A stretch of 34,559 nt of DNA from Paenibacillus sp. DMB5 (GCF_001517085.1 NZ_LRAC01000159.1:1-34559), one strand, 5' to 3'. Numbered from the stretch's first letter, positions 26,013-34,409 are shown. Notes: generated by a model not told the origin, from the letters alone. Made by a program: numbers and translations.

Positions 26013-27197
26013 TTAACGCGAGACAGCCTTAACCCTGTATAGCAGTAAAGCGCCGGCCGCAGCGCTGACCGTGCAGGCAAAGTACATCAGCCCGGGACCG
26101 CCTGTCTCCAGCAAATAGCCGTTCAGCAGATTCCCGGCAATACCGCCAAGGCCTACAAACACCATATTGAACAGGCTTTGTCCAGTGGCCTGCAGCTCCT
26201 TGCCTGTTATAGAAGCCACATATTCCACTGCAGCGATATAGAAGAAGCCAAAGGAAAGACCGTGCAGCGCCTGGACTCCTATCATAACACCGGGAACCGG
26301 AATGAGCCATTGGATGGCCCAGCGGAGCATGTAGGCAACGGAAGCGAGCATCAGCGTTTTTTCATAGCCGTATTTATTCAGCACCCTGGATGCTGCCAGC
26401 ATCGCCGGGACACTGGTAATGGAAGCAATCAGCAGCGCAATGCCCGACCACGAGAAGCTGCCCCCGGCCATCTGAAAGGTCAGCACAAAAAAGGAATTGA
26501 ACGCAGTCAGGGTCTGGTTGACCAGAAAGCAGCCGGCCAGAAACAGCAGAAACACCTTGTTGCCCAGCAGCTGTCTGATTCCCTGTGAGAAGGTCCTACT
26601 AGTGCTTCTCCGCTCAACACTAGTAGGAATAGTGATTACCAGCGTAAGCGCGAGCAGGTTAAAGATCAGAAACGGTATCCAGAGCTCGGTTACTCCCAGC
26701 CAATTGAGATACATTCCGCCAAAATATCCGCCCAGCGCCGTCCCGACACTGCCGAACAGCCGGATGGTACCGAAGGAGGTTCCTGCCGCCTGGGCTGCCC
26801 TTACCGCATAGGAGTCGGCAATCGGCGTCTGTGTACTCTGAAATATAGTGTACAGGCTGTATACCAGTACAATAACCATCAGCCATCTCAAATTATAAAA
26901 ATAAACGATGGTTCCGGGAATAATCAAGGTGAGCATGAGCACCAGCCTTGTCCGCTGATAGCGGTCTACCAGAATCCCCCACAAGGGCTGGAACAGAATC
27001 GCCAGCAGGGTGCCGAAGGCCATCATAACCCCGATTGTCTGGCTGCTCATGCCTTGATGAACCAGCAGAGAAGTGACGTACGGATTGAAGCTTCCCCCCG
27101 CCAGACCCGTGAACAGGTAGAGCCCGCGCATTTTCAGCAGCACCTCGGACTCCTTGCTCTTGACCGAAAATCTTGTTATGCCCAGTTCACGTTTCAT
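26013..27197 (-). CDS. MFS transporter (12-helix, sugar-type)
   Basis: Protein of 394 residues with about 12 membrane helices, of the MFS_1-like/LacY-related group. The loop motif PLWGILVDRYQRTRLVLML after helix 2 is the MFS motif A variant G-x-x-x-D-R-x-x-R. The middle loop SVERRSTSRTFSQGIRQ separates the two halves. It lies 20 bases after the ROK kinase gene and 34 before the sensor gene, so it is in the same unit. It may import a monosaccharide for the kinase or export a product. Confidence 0.88.
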   Translation of the reverse strand: MKRELGITRFSVKSKESEVLLKMRGLYLFTGLAGGSFNPYVTSLLVHQGMSSQTIGVMMAFGTLLAILFQPLWGILVDRYQRTRLVLMLTLIIPGTIVYFYNLRWLMVIVLVYSLYTIFQSTQTPIADSYAVRAAQAAGTSFGTIRLFGSVGTALGGYFGGMYLNWLGVTELWIPFLIFNLLALTLVITIPTSVERRSTSRTFSQGIRQLLGNKVFLLFLAGCFLVNQTLTAFNSFFVLTFQMAGGSFSWSGIALLIASITSVPAMLAASRVLNKYGYEKTLMLASVAYMLRWAIQWLIPVPGVMIGVQALHGLSFGFFYIAAVEYVASITGKELQATGQSLFNMVFVGLGGIAGNLLNGYLLETGGPGLMYFACTVSAAAGALLLYRVKAVSR

Positions 27198-27217
27198 GAT
27201 CTAACCCTCGTTTCTAT

Positions 27218-28189
27218 TTAATTACCTGTAGTGATCCTGCTTCTTACAGCCGCGGCAGCTCCGATTGCCCCAGCGCGGTTGCCGAGCACCGCCTGTCTGA
27301 TTGCCGGCGGCTGATGCGGGGAATAGCGGCTGACACGCTTGACGATTTCGTCTATATATCCCGGATTCTTCTCCACCACTCCGCCGCCGAGAATGACGAG
27401 CTCCAGATCGAGCGTGAGTACTATATTCTTGATAACTGCCGCCATATGCTCGTATGCCTGATCCAAAAGCTGCAATGCCGCTTCATCCTCACGCCGGGCG
27501 GCTGCAAATACATGCTCGGCCCGGACCGGTCCGCCCTGCGCCAGTTCGCGGATTAAAGACGGGCGGCCGCTGCTGTTCAGATAATCCGCTGCTTTTGCTC
27601 CGATCCCTGTACCGGACGCCTCCATTTCAAACGGGCCGAACTCGCTGTACTCCGGATCAGCTGCCGCAGTGTACTCGCCCGGCTTAACAATGAGATAGCC
27701 GATCTCGCCGGCGGCGAAGCCGGCTCCCCGGTACAGCCGCCCGTCCAGGAACAGGGCGCTTCCGACTCCGGTTCCAACCGTAATCATGATGAAATGCCCG
27801 GAGCCGGCAGCCGCTCCGGCCGCATGCTCGCCCAGTGCTGCCATATTGACATCGTTGTCGAGCACGACAGCCCCCGGATAACGGGCAGCAATAAGCGGAC
27901 GAATATCAACAGCAGGCCAATTCAGCGCCGGAGCACTGGTAAGTGTCCCTGTACGTTCATTCATTACTCCCGGAAAGCCGATACCTACTCCCTTGAGCGA
28001 TGATAGTGTATCGCCGTTTCGGAGGCAGCTCTGCTTCAGTTCATCGAATAACCAGCTAAAGAACTTTTCGGGATCACGGCTCAGCTGTGTCTCCAGCTTA
28101 TGCTCCTCCAGGATATTGCCCTGCTCGTCTGTCAGGCAGAGCAGGGTTTTGGTTCCGCCGACATCGATTCCTGCGCTGAATAGCTTCAT
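27218..28189 (-). CDS. ROK family sugar kinase-like protein
   Basis: Protein of 323 residues. The ATP-binding phosphate-1 motif DVGGTKT is at 9-15, VGIGFPGVM at about 70, the catalytic DNDVN at about 113-117, TVGTGVGSALFLDGRLYRG at about 137-155 and GGGVVEKNPG near the C-terminus. The usual ROK zinc site (GH-x9-CxCGxxGCxE) is absent: after GEIGYLIVKPGEY there are no cysteines, and FGPFEMEASG occupies the place. Substrate is likely a hexose or N-acetylhexosamine but not defined. GGAGG precedes ATG at 28189. Confidence 0.88.
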   Translation of the reverse strand: MKLFSAGIDVGGTKTLLCLTDEQGNILEEHKLETQLSRDPEKFFSWLFDELKQSCLRNGDTLSSLKGVGIGFPGVMNERTGTLTSAPALNWPAVDIRPLIAARYPGAVVLDNDVNMAALGEHAAGAAAGSGHFIMITVGTGVGSALFLDGRLYRGAGFAAGEIGYLIVKPGEYTAAADPEYSEFGPFEMEASGTGIGAKAADYLNSSGRPSLIRELAQGGPVRAEHVFAAARREDEAALQLLDQAYEHMAAVIKNIVLTLDLELVILGGGVVEKNPGYIDEIVKRVSRYSPHQPPAIRQAVLGNRAGAIGAAAAVRSRITTGN

Positions 28190-28226
28190 TATGAATTCCT
28201 CCGCATGTTATGTTTTTTATTCCGGC

Positions 28227-29405
28227 TTACTGTCCGCGAATACGGCGAAAAGCAGCCTGTAGGGCAATCTCTATCGCACCGAGTACAACATCCTTATCCC
28301 CGCGGCCGGATACGGACAGCTGCGGCTTGCGCTGCAGCTGCGCCAGCTCCGCTTCCAGCCTGTGCAGCAGCTGATCGCCATTTCCGCCGATCCCGCCTCC
28401 CAGCACTATCCGGTCAGGAGCGATTACTGCACAAATACTGCCAAGCGCTTCTGCCAGCAGGCGGCAGTATGCATCCAGAATGGATTGTGCGAGAACATTG
28501 CCGCTTCGGGCTTCATTAAATATCTGCTCTGCAGATACTCCCGGCTCTGCAAGCAAAGAATCTGCCTCTGCATTCTGCTGTGCGGCGGCCATACGGGAAG
28601 CTAGCTGCTTCAGTCCGCCTGCGGACAGAATATCCTCCAGCCTGCCCGCGCTAAGCACCACATTGGCTAATTCACCGGCACCGCCGCCCAGCCCGCGGTA
28701 AATCTCCCCGCCGATAATCAGCCCGCCCCCTGTTCCTTCTCCGATGGAGAAGTACAGCAGGGAACGGTTTTTTTCCGCTCCGGACAGGGTATATTCAGCC
28801 AAAGCGGCCAGATTGACGTCATTCTCGGTGACCACGGGCACCGGTAACAGCTGTGTCAGATTCGCCAGCTGCAGCGCAGCTTCGCGGCCCTGCAGCGGCA
28901 ATACAAGCTCGGACACCCTGCCGTCGGCAGGATCAACAACGCCGGGAATTCCGAAGGCCGCTGCCTGGATGTGCTCCCAGTTCAGTCCGGCTTCGGCAAG
29001 AAGCTCTTCAAGACCCCGTATTAGAAAGTCCTGAAAATCCGGCTCAGACAGATTCTCTGCCGGCATAACCAGCAGCTTGTAATGGCAAATCTCTCCGCCC
29101 ATATCCGCCAGAGCCATCCTGATCCGGGTCGCCCCCAGGTCCGCGCCGATGGCATAATAGCATTTCCGGTTAAATTCAAGCAGAGTGGCCTTGCGGCCCT
29201 GGGCGTTCTCCGCCCGTCCTGTTTCTCTGACCAGTCCGCGTCCGATTAATTGGGTCACCGCCGAGGATATGGTCGGCTTGCTCAGTCCCGTTTCACGGCT
29301 GAGATCCGCCCTGGATTGCGGCCCGCCGGCAATAATCCGGTTCAGAATCAGCATTTCATTCATATTGCGCATCGCTTTCGGCGTTCCTGCAGATGACATG
29401 TTCAT
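28227..29405 (-). CDS. ROK family transcriptional repressor (NagC/XylR type)
   Basis: Protein of 392 residues. The N-terminal winged HTH is at about 17-75 (NRIIAGGPQSRADLSRETGLSKPTISSAVTQL), followed by a ROK sugar-binding domain with IGADLGATRIRMALAD, AFGIPGVVDPADG, TENDVNLAALAEY and SIGEGTGGGLIIGGEIYRGLGG. It lacks the cysteine zinc motif as its neighbour does. It is first in the unit, so it probably represses its own operon and is released by sugar. The start is ATG at 29405 or the in-frame ATG at 29399; GAGGGCG is upstream of both. Confidence 0.9.
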   Translation of the reverse strand: MNMSSAGTPKAMRNMNEMLILNRIIAGGPQSRADLSRETGLSKPTISSAVTQLIGRGLVRETGRAENAQGRKATLLEFNRKCYYAIGADLGATRIRMALADMGGEICHYKLLVMPAENLSEPDFQDFLIRGLEELLAEAGLNWEHIQAAAFGIPGVVDPADGRVSELVLPLQGREAALQLANLTQLLPVPVVTENDVNLAALAEYTLSGAEKNRSLLYFSIGEGTGGGLIIGGEIYRGLGGGAGELANVVLSAGRLEDILSAGGLKQLASRMAAAQQNAEADSLLAEPGVSAEQIFNEARSGNVLAQSILDAYCRLLAEALGSICAVIAPDRIVLGGGIGGNGDQLLHRLEAELAQLQRKPQLSVSGRGDKDVVLGAIEIALQAAFRRIRGQ

Positions 29406-29468
29406 CGTTCGCCCTCAACTCTCATGATTTGCCTTATACTCTCTCGCATTCCCCTGAAGCTTATAATT

Positions 29469-29485
29469 AGTAAAGTTTCTTAACT
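29469..29485. promoter_or_regulatory. Candidate operator of the ROK repressor
   Basis: Palindrome AGTAAAG-TTT-CTTAACT with one mismatch, 64-80 bases upstream of the repressor start. On the minus strand it falls between TTAAGT and TATAAG, a weak -35/-10 pair with 17-base spacing. The shape fits ROK-type operators (TTTACTAA-like halves). Confidence 0.45.
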
Positions 29486-29557
29486 TAATATACAGATTGC
29501 CTCAAGATTTTTCTAGTCTTTTGTAAGGTTTAATTACATCCTCAGGCAGAGAAAAAT

Positions 29558-29585
29558 TTGATAAGAACTGAATTTGGGCTATAAT
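29558..29585 (+). promoter_or_regulatory. Promoter of the MarR-family gene
   Basis: TTGATA (29558-29563), 16-base spacer, TATAAT (29580-29585), 30 bases before the ATG. Confidence 0.75.
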
Positions 29586-29615
29586 TATAGGTAAATATGC
29601 TTACGGGGTGTAATA

Positions 29616-30092
29616 ATGAACGAAGACAGGTATAACAAAGTGGACGGCCTTATGGGGGCTTTTCAGCAATTTTCCCGGCTTAACTGGCAAAAGACGACAA
29701 TGTTCGGGCTAAAGCCGAGTGAAATCAGGGTACTGATTACGATTCGCATGGGCAAAAAAAGAACCGGAAAGGATACGCTTACCGTCTCGGAAGTCAGCAA
29801 ACTGCTGCGTGTAACCTCTCCCACCATCACACAAATGGTGAACAGCCTGCTCAGCCAGGGACTGGCCGTGCGTACCAGCGACTCCCAGGACCGCAGGATC
29901 AGCGCGATCCAATTGACGGAGCAGGGCGAGCAGCTCGCCGACCAGGCTATTGCCAAAATCCGTGAGACGTTCAAAGGTATGATTGAGCATCTGGGTGAGG
30001 ATAAAAGTGCTCAGCTCATCGAGCTGCTGGACGAAGTCCACGCCTACTTCGAGCAGCTGAACGGACAGCCGGACTACTCTAATTTGGACTAG
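29616..30092 (+). CDS. MarR family transcriptional regulator
   Basis: Protein of 158 residues with the MarR winged helix: LKPSEIRVLITIRM, LTVSEVSKLLRVTSPTITQMVNSLLSQGLAVRTSDSQDRR (recognition helix, wing and the conserved D-x-R-R), then ALQLTEQG-like IQLTEQGEQLADQA. Binds DNA as a dimer through long N- and C-terminal helices; its ligand and targets are unknown. GGGGTG precedes ATG at 29616. It is divergent from the ROK repressor and convergent with the LTA synthase gene. Confidence 0.92.
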   Translation: MNEDRYNKVDGLMGAFQQFSRLNWQKTTMFGLKPSEIRVLITIRMGKKRTGKDTLTVSEVSKLLRVTSPTITQMVNSLLSQGLAVRTSDSQDRRISAIQLTEQGEQLADQAIAKIRETFKGMIEHLGEDKSAQLIELLDEVHAYFEQLNGQPDYSNLD

Positions 30093-30138
30093 GCGTCCGC
30101 CCGTTTCGCGCCAATTCAAAGGCGCCTCCTCTAAAAAC

Positions 30139-30177
30139 AAAAAAACACCAAGCGCAGGTCCTCACCCACACTTGGTG
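30139..30177 (-). terminator. Terminator of the LTA-synthase-type gene
   Basis: CACCAAG (30146-30152) pairs with CTTGGTG (30171-30177). On the minus strand the stem is followed by TTTTTTTG. Confidence 0.85.
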
Positions 30178-30224
30178 CTCAGTCTACTCTAAACTTATTA
30201 GTCCGGTTACACTAGCCACTGTTA

Positions 30225-32111
30225 TTACTCCGTCTGATCCGTCTGATCCGCCCGGTCCGGCAGCTGCAGCAGGTAGCTGTTCGACAGCCTCAGCAGACGC
30301 TGGACTGCGGTGAACTGTGCTTCCGTCGAGCCGCCGGGCAGGCTGGAGTTATCCAGCAGGCTGTAGTTGGTTCCGTCAGCATAGCCGTCACCAGTAACGT
30401 AAATGCTCTGGTTATTAATGAAGGAACCCGTCGGCAGGAAATGCCGCACCGGCAGCAGATTACTGGCCTGATTGAACAAGTCTTCGCCAAAATGCAGCTG
30501 CCCCGCTACGGAAACACCCAGCAGATTAGCAACTGTCGGCAGAATATCGACCTGGCCGCCCGTTCCGCTCATGACAGCAGGCAGGCCGCCGCTTGGCGAA
30601 TGGACAATGAACGGAATGTTGAACATATCCGTGTAGCCGTAGTCATGACCGACCAGCCTGTTAATCAGCTCCTTCTCCCCGCTGTCCAGCGTATACATCG
30701 GTACCCCCTGGTGATCCCCGTAGAAGACAACAAGGCTGTCATCCCACAGGCCGCTTGCCTTCAGCTCCTCCAGAAACTGCCCCATGGCATAATCGGCATA
30801 ATTCTGGGCCTGGATATAATCACCGAGCAGCGTTCCCTTGTAACGGTCAGGCAGCACCATTTTGTATTTCCCCTCAGGAATCCTGTAAGGATGATGCGCA
30901 CTCATGGAGATCACCATCGCATAGAACGGCTGGTCTCCGGCATCCATTTTGACCAGTTCGGGTACTGTCTTCGCAAACAGCACCTCATCTGAAGAACCGA
31001 AGGCAATGTGATCGTCATCCCCGTAAAAGGCCTGATCATAATACTTGTCAAAACCGATCGCTTTGTACAGGGCGGTACGGTTCCAGAATTCCACGCTGTT
31101 CGTATGGAACGTCGCTGTAGCATAACCGTTGACGCCAAGCAGCTTCGGCAGGCTCGGTACCGCTTTTCTCATATAGTCGGAAGAGGTTGCCGGTTCGTTC
31201 TTAGGCACATAAAAAGAGGTATTTACCGCAAACTCGGCATCCGAGGTTGTCCCCTGCCCCGCATTGGTGTAAAAGTTGTTGAAGTACGTATTTTCGCGTA
31301 CCAGCCTGTTGAGGTTAGGTGTAATTTCCTGCCCGTCAATGCTCAGCCCGATCAGGAAATTCTGGAACGACTCCATCTGCACCACAATCAGATTCCGGCC
31401 TTTGTCGGCCCCGAAATAGAGCGGCGCACCCGGCTCCGTGATCCCCTTTACCTCATTCACCGCCTGCTGCGTGATGTCCTGAGGGGCAATCAGCTCCTCA
31501 TCCTCGGTCGTGTCGGCAAACAGCGTGTACAGCTCGTAGTTCAGAATCCCCATGCTCTCCGCCTTTTTAATCTCGTTCATGCTTGCATGGTTAGGCCAGA
31601 TGTTAAAGACACACAGGCCAAAAGAAACCGCAGACAGCAACAGCAGCGCGGGCCGGCTCATCCGGATTGCCCCCCGTTCCTTCCACTTGGCAATATATTT
31701 AGGGCGGAACATAAAGAACAGGAAGAAGACGATATCGACAAAAATAAACAGATAATACGGTGTAATCAGCGAATACGTGCTTTCCCCGACCTTGGTCACT
31801 TTATCCGCCTGCTGCAGCGCATGGTAGGTGGCAATTACCCCGTAATACTTGTAATACATCAGCACGGCAAAATAGATAATGGTAATCAGCAGGTTCGCAA
31901 TCATGTAATAAAGAATTTTCCGTTTGGAGGCCAGCCATTCAATCAGACTGAACACAATCAGAAAAAAAGGAATCTCTGTAAACGCCATGCTCCAGCTCGG
32001 TCCCCCGCTGAAGACGACAAACCAGGCTACGGCACTTTTAATCAGCAGCACAATGCTGAATAGTATGATTGGTCTGCTGAACAAGCGTTTTATCGCAGAA
32101 TTTTGATTCAT
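30225..32111 (-). CDS. LTA synthase family sulfatase
   Basis: Protein of 628 residues. Five N-terminal membrane helices (within residues about 12-180) are followed by an extracellular alkaline-phosphatase/sulfatase-type domain. Catalytic features of the LtaS class are visible: VVQMESFQNF (metal Glu), NAGQGTTSDAEF (nucleophile Thr), FHTNSVEFWNR, MSAHHPYRIP and VFYGDHQG (metal Asp-His). It polymerises glycerolphosphate onto lipid anchors to make lipoteichoic acid, or primes it. GGGGGAG precedes ATG at 32111. The tail QTDQTE comes from two tandem GATCAGACG units. It lies 93 bases beyond the glycosyltransferase gene, so the two may be co-transcribed. Confidence 0.92.
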   Translation of the reverse strand: MNQNSAIKRLFSRPIILFSIVLLIKSAVAWFVVFSGGPSWSMAFTEIPFFLIVFSLIEWLASKRKILYYMIANLLITIIYFAVLMYYKYYGVIATYHALQQADKVTKVGESTYSLITPYYLFIFVDIVFFLFFMFRPKYIAKWKERGAIRMSRPALLLLSAVSFGLCVFNIWPNHASMNEIKKAESMGILNYELYTLFADTTEDEELIAPQDITQQAVNEVKGITEPGAPLYFGADKGRNLIVVQMESFQNFLIGLSIDGQEITPNLNRLVRENTYFNNFYTNAGQGTTSDAEFAVNTSFYVPKNEPATSSDYMRKAVPSLPKLLGVNGYATATFHTNSVEFWNRTALYKAIGFDKYYDQAFYGDDDHIAFGSSDEVLFAKTVPELVKMDAGDQPFYAMVISMSAHHPYRIPEGKYKMVLPDRYKGTLLGDYIQAQNYADYAMGQFLEELKASGLWDDSLVVFYGDHQGVPMYTLDSGEKELINRLVGHDYGYTDMFNIPFIVHSPSGGLPAVMSGTGGQVDILPTVANLLGVSVAGQLHFGEDLFNQASNLLPVRHFLPTGSFINNQSIYVTGDGYADGTNYSLLDNSSLPGGSTEAQFTAVQRLLRLSNSYLLQLPDRADQTDQTE

Positions 32112-32204
32112 TTTGACTCCCCCTAGATTTTCAGAAAAAAATCATTTTTATTTCAAATTTTGACAGCAGCATTCGTCACCAGCCCGATGATCCACTTTAT
32201 ATGT

Positions 32205-32924
32205 CTACCTCAGATTTGGGGAGGATCTGATACGGTAACGGACAACTCTGCGTTTCAGCATACAAATGACCACTACATCCAAAAGTCCGGTAACAAGCTG
32301 TTTGCCGGGCGGACGCTTGAAGCGGCTGCGTTTTCGTTTGCGATAGGTAACAGAGACCTCAATGACAGAGAAGCCGTTCATCCGCGCCAGTGTCGGCAGA
32401 TAGCGGTGCATCCCGTTGTATAAATGAAAGCTGTCCGCCACCTCACGCGTCATCAGCTTGAGCGGGGATTCCGAATCGCGGATCTGTTCTCCGGTAAGCC
32501 AGTTGCGGAGCCGGTTGCCTAGCCGGGCAGGAATCCTGGTTAGCTGGGAAGCCTTGGCTTCCGTCCGCCGCCCGTTTACGAAATCCACCTTGTTGATAAA
32601 CGGCATCAGCCGGACAATATCCCGCGGCTCGCCCTGCAGCCCGCCGTCCATCAGCACAATCAGCTCACCGCCGGACTGCTTCAGTCCTGCCGAGACCGCT
32701 GCCGTCTCACCGCAGTGACGCTCGAAATGGATCACCTTAACCGCCTTGTCCCCTGCGGCCAGCTCATCGAGAATAGCAGCGCTCCGGTCTCTGCTGCCAT
32801 CATCAACCATCACGATTTCATAGCTTTCCGCCTTGTCTTTAACTGCAGCTGTTATGCTCCGGTACAGTTCTATAATCCGGTCTTCTTCATTGTAGACGGG
32901 TACGACAACAGACAAGTTGATCAA
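32205..32924 (-). CDS. Family 2 glycosyltransferase (Dpm1/GtrB-like)
   Basis: Glycosyltransferase of the polyprenyl-phosphate sugar synthase type, about 239 residues: LSVVVPVYNEED, EIVMVDDGSRDRS, AGLKQSGGELIVLMDGGLQGEP, VDFVNGRRTEAK and a C-terminal basic region RKRKRSRFKRPPGKQLVTGLLDVVVIC. The two long C-terminal membrane helices of GtrB are absent; one short hydrophobic stretch remains. In the metal-binding DAD motif this protein has DGG, so the second Asp is missing. TTG at 32924 is chosen because GAGGTGA lies five bases upstream; GTG at 32957, with a weak site, is the alternative. Next to LTA synthase, a role in cell-wall glycopolymer decoration is likely but not shown. Confidence 0.82.
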   Translation of the reverse strand: MINLSVVVPVYNEEDRIIELYRSITAAVKDKAESYEIVMVDDGSRDRSAAILDELAAGDKAVKVIHFERHCGETAAVSAGLKQSGGELIVLMDGGLQGEPRDIVRLMPFINKVDFVNGRRTEAKASQLTRIPARLGNRLRNWLTGEQIRDSESPLKLMTREVADSFHLYNGMHRYLPTLARMNGFSVIEVSVTYRKRKRSRFKRPPGKQLVTGLLDVVVICMLKRRVVRYRIRSSPNLR

Positions 32925-32987
32925 GGGGGTCACCTCATGCCAAGTATTTATATTCACTTCCGGGAGAAAGAGTTACACAAGCAGCAA

Positions 32988-33050
32988 GAAGAAACGGCTT
33001 ACCGTCTTGCACCCAAGAACACCCGGACGGATTCCGTTTCTGCGGAGATA
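32988..33050 (+). repeat. Two-hairpin dispersed repeat, partial copy 3
   Basis: Holds AGAAACGGCTTACCGTC and, after a diverged loop with GGACGG, TTCCGTTTCTGCGGAGATA. Only the first hairpin is kept; the second stem seen at 7792 and 13542 is lost. It is in the gap 32958-33206, whose other content is the HAD terminator. Confidence 0.7.
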
Positions 33051-33137
33051 CATTGAATTAAATCATAAATTAGATAGGTTATCAACCTATTTTTTGAATT
33101 AAATTCTCACACAACTTTACTCTATTTCACATCAGTC

Positions 33138-33176
33138 AAAAAAAGCCCTCTCTCCGCTAACTGCGGAAAGAAGGCT
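33138..33176 (-). terminator. Terminator of the HAD hydrolase gene
   Basis: On the minus strand AGCC-TTCTTTCCGC pairs with GCGGAGAGAG-GGCT, followed by TTTTTTT. It supports the corrected gene end at 33207 (31 bases away). Confidence 0.85.
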
Positions 33177-33206
33177 GATCTATTGGTACTGGAGCTGTCC
33201 CGTGAA

Positions 33207-33883
33207 TTAATCAGCACTATCGTACAGTCCGACCAGTTCATCGAACGAAGAAATAATAACATCCGAGCCCTTCAGCTCCTCCTGGCGGCCGAACCCGGCA
33301 TAGCCGCAGCCGATCACGGTCTGCCCGTTGCCTTTGCCTGCTTCCACATCGGAAGAGCGGTCGCGACCATCCAGGCGCTGCTTACCCCGTTGTCTTTCAG
33401 CAGCAGACCCAGCAGCTCTGTCTTCGTCGCCGTTCCCTGGCCGCCTGCGCTGTAGAGCCCTTCGAACAAATCCTTCAGCTCATGCACAACTACAATGCTG
33501 TGTATGTAATCGGCCAGTCCGTTGCTGGCGACAAACAATCTGACTCCCCGTTCACGCAGCGCGCGCAGCGTCTCCACTACCCCCGGATAGAGCAGGGTTC
33601 CGCCTGCCTCCAGCCCTTCAATCTCCAGCTGCAGCAGCAGCTCATCCGCTCTGCGGTGCACCGCTTCATCCGCTTCCGGCATCACATTCTTCCAGATCTG
33701 CGCAAGAAGCATACCCAGACTGCCCAGAATGCGCTCCTCCGGAGGCGTGGGACCCGCATACAGCCCTTCCGCGCGAAGGATATCGAACATTTTATGGTAA
33801 GCAGGCAATAACAGGCTTTCCGTCTGGAACAGCGTTCCGTCCATATCAAAAACAATCGCTTCCGGTTTCTTCAGCTTCGTCAT
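33207..33883 (-). CDS. HAD family hydrolase, frame break at 33364
   Basis: Phosphatase of the HAD superfamily: motif I AIVFDMDGTLFQTES near the start, motif II LFVASNG, Lys region ATKTELLGLLLKDNG, then motif IV. As read, the frame runs into ATALPMWKQA and a stop at 33314. Restoring one C (plus strand) at 33364 gives AWMVGDRSSDVEAGKGNG, the canonical GDxxxD motif, then VIGCGYAGFG and the end ISSFDELVGLYDSAD at 33207. Corrected length is about 225 residues, normal for PGP/beta-PGM-like HADs. ATG at 33883 has GAAGGG upstream; GTG 33916 and ATG 33904 are alternatives. Substrate unknown. Confidence 0.85.
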
Positions 33884-33973
33884 CAAAGCGACCCTTCCCT
33901 TCATGTTGTTCTGCACGCCTTAATGATATAGGATTGCAGCACACATTGTCTACGCAACAGGGACCCGGGCATT

Positions 33974-34017
33974 AAAAAGACCGGAGCGTTCACTGTTAAA
34001 GTGTCTGCACTCCGGTC
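33974..34017 (-). terminator. Terminator of abrB
   Basis: GACCGGAG (33979-33986) pairs with CTCCGGTC (34010-34017), with an inner CACT/AGTG stem. On the minus strand TTTTTAAT follows. Confidence 0.87.
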
Positions 34018-34055
34018 CTCCTGTCCAACTGAAATCTCAACTTAAAAATAAATGA

Positions 34056-34310
34056 TTAGATCCGGTCAAAGCTGGCGATCAGCTCGTCAAGGACATCCTT
34101 GCTGACCATTTTGCCTCTGAAGTTGATCAGGTTCTCTGCGCTTCCGGAGAAGATGCAGGTAGGCTCGTATTTTCTAAGAATGATTTTTTCTCCGTCAACA
34201 AAGATTTCAAGCGGGTCTTTTATGTCGATTCCCATTGTTCTGCGCAGTTCAATCGGAATTACAATACGTCCCAGTTCATCAACTTTTCTCACAATACCAG
34301 TTGCTTTCAT
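34056..34310 (-). CDS. abrB: AbrB family transition-state regulator
   Basis: Protein of 84 residues. The N-terminal swapped-hairpin DNA-binding domain MKATGIVRKVDELGRIVIPIELRR is nearly that of Bacillus AbrB, followed by GIDIKDPLEIFVDGEKIILRKYEP. The C-terminal part (TCIFSGSAENLINFRGKMVSKDVLDEL) is the multimerisation half and is shorter than in Bacillus AbrB (about 94). It represses stationary-phase genes during growth in Bacillus. GGGAGGATG precedes ATG at 34310. A strong promoter and Spo0A-like boxes lie upstream. Paralogues Abh and SpoVT are alternatives, but SpoVT is much longer. Confidence 0.9.
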   Translation of the reverse strand: MKATGIVRKVDELGRIVIPIELRRTMGIDIKDPLEIFVDGEKIILRKYEPTCIFSGSAENLINFRGKMVSKDVLDELIASFDRI

Positions 34311-34409
34311 TATTATGCATCCTCCCTTGAAATAAGCACTTTATATAATCATTTGTGTTAAAAGCTATCAAGGCTTCTAAATAGTAGTAATGATTACGCT
34401 CATATTTGC

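Noticed and set aside
30228..30255. Tandem GATCAGACG units at the end of the LTA synthase gene
   Set aside because: Only two copies at a variable C-terminal tail; too short to call a meaningful repeat.
31008..32063. 351-codon plus-strand frame
   Set aside because: Antisense of the LTA synthase gene, whose catalytic motifs are clear on the other strand.
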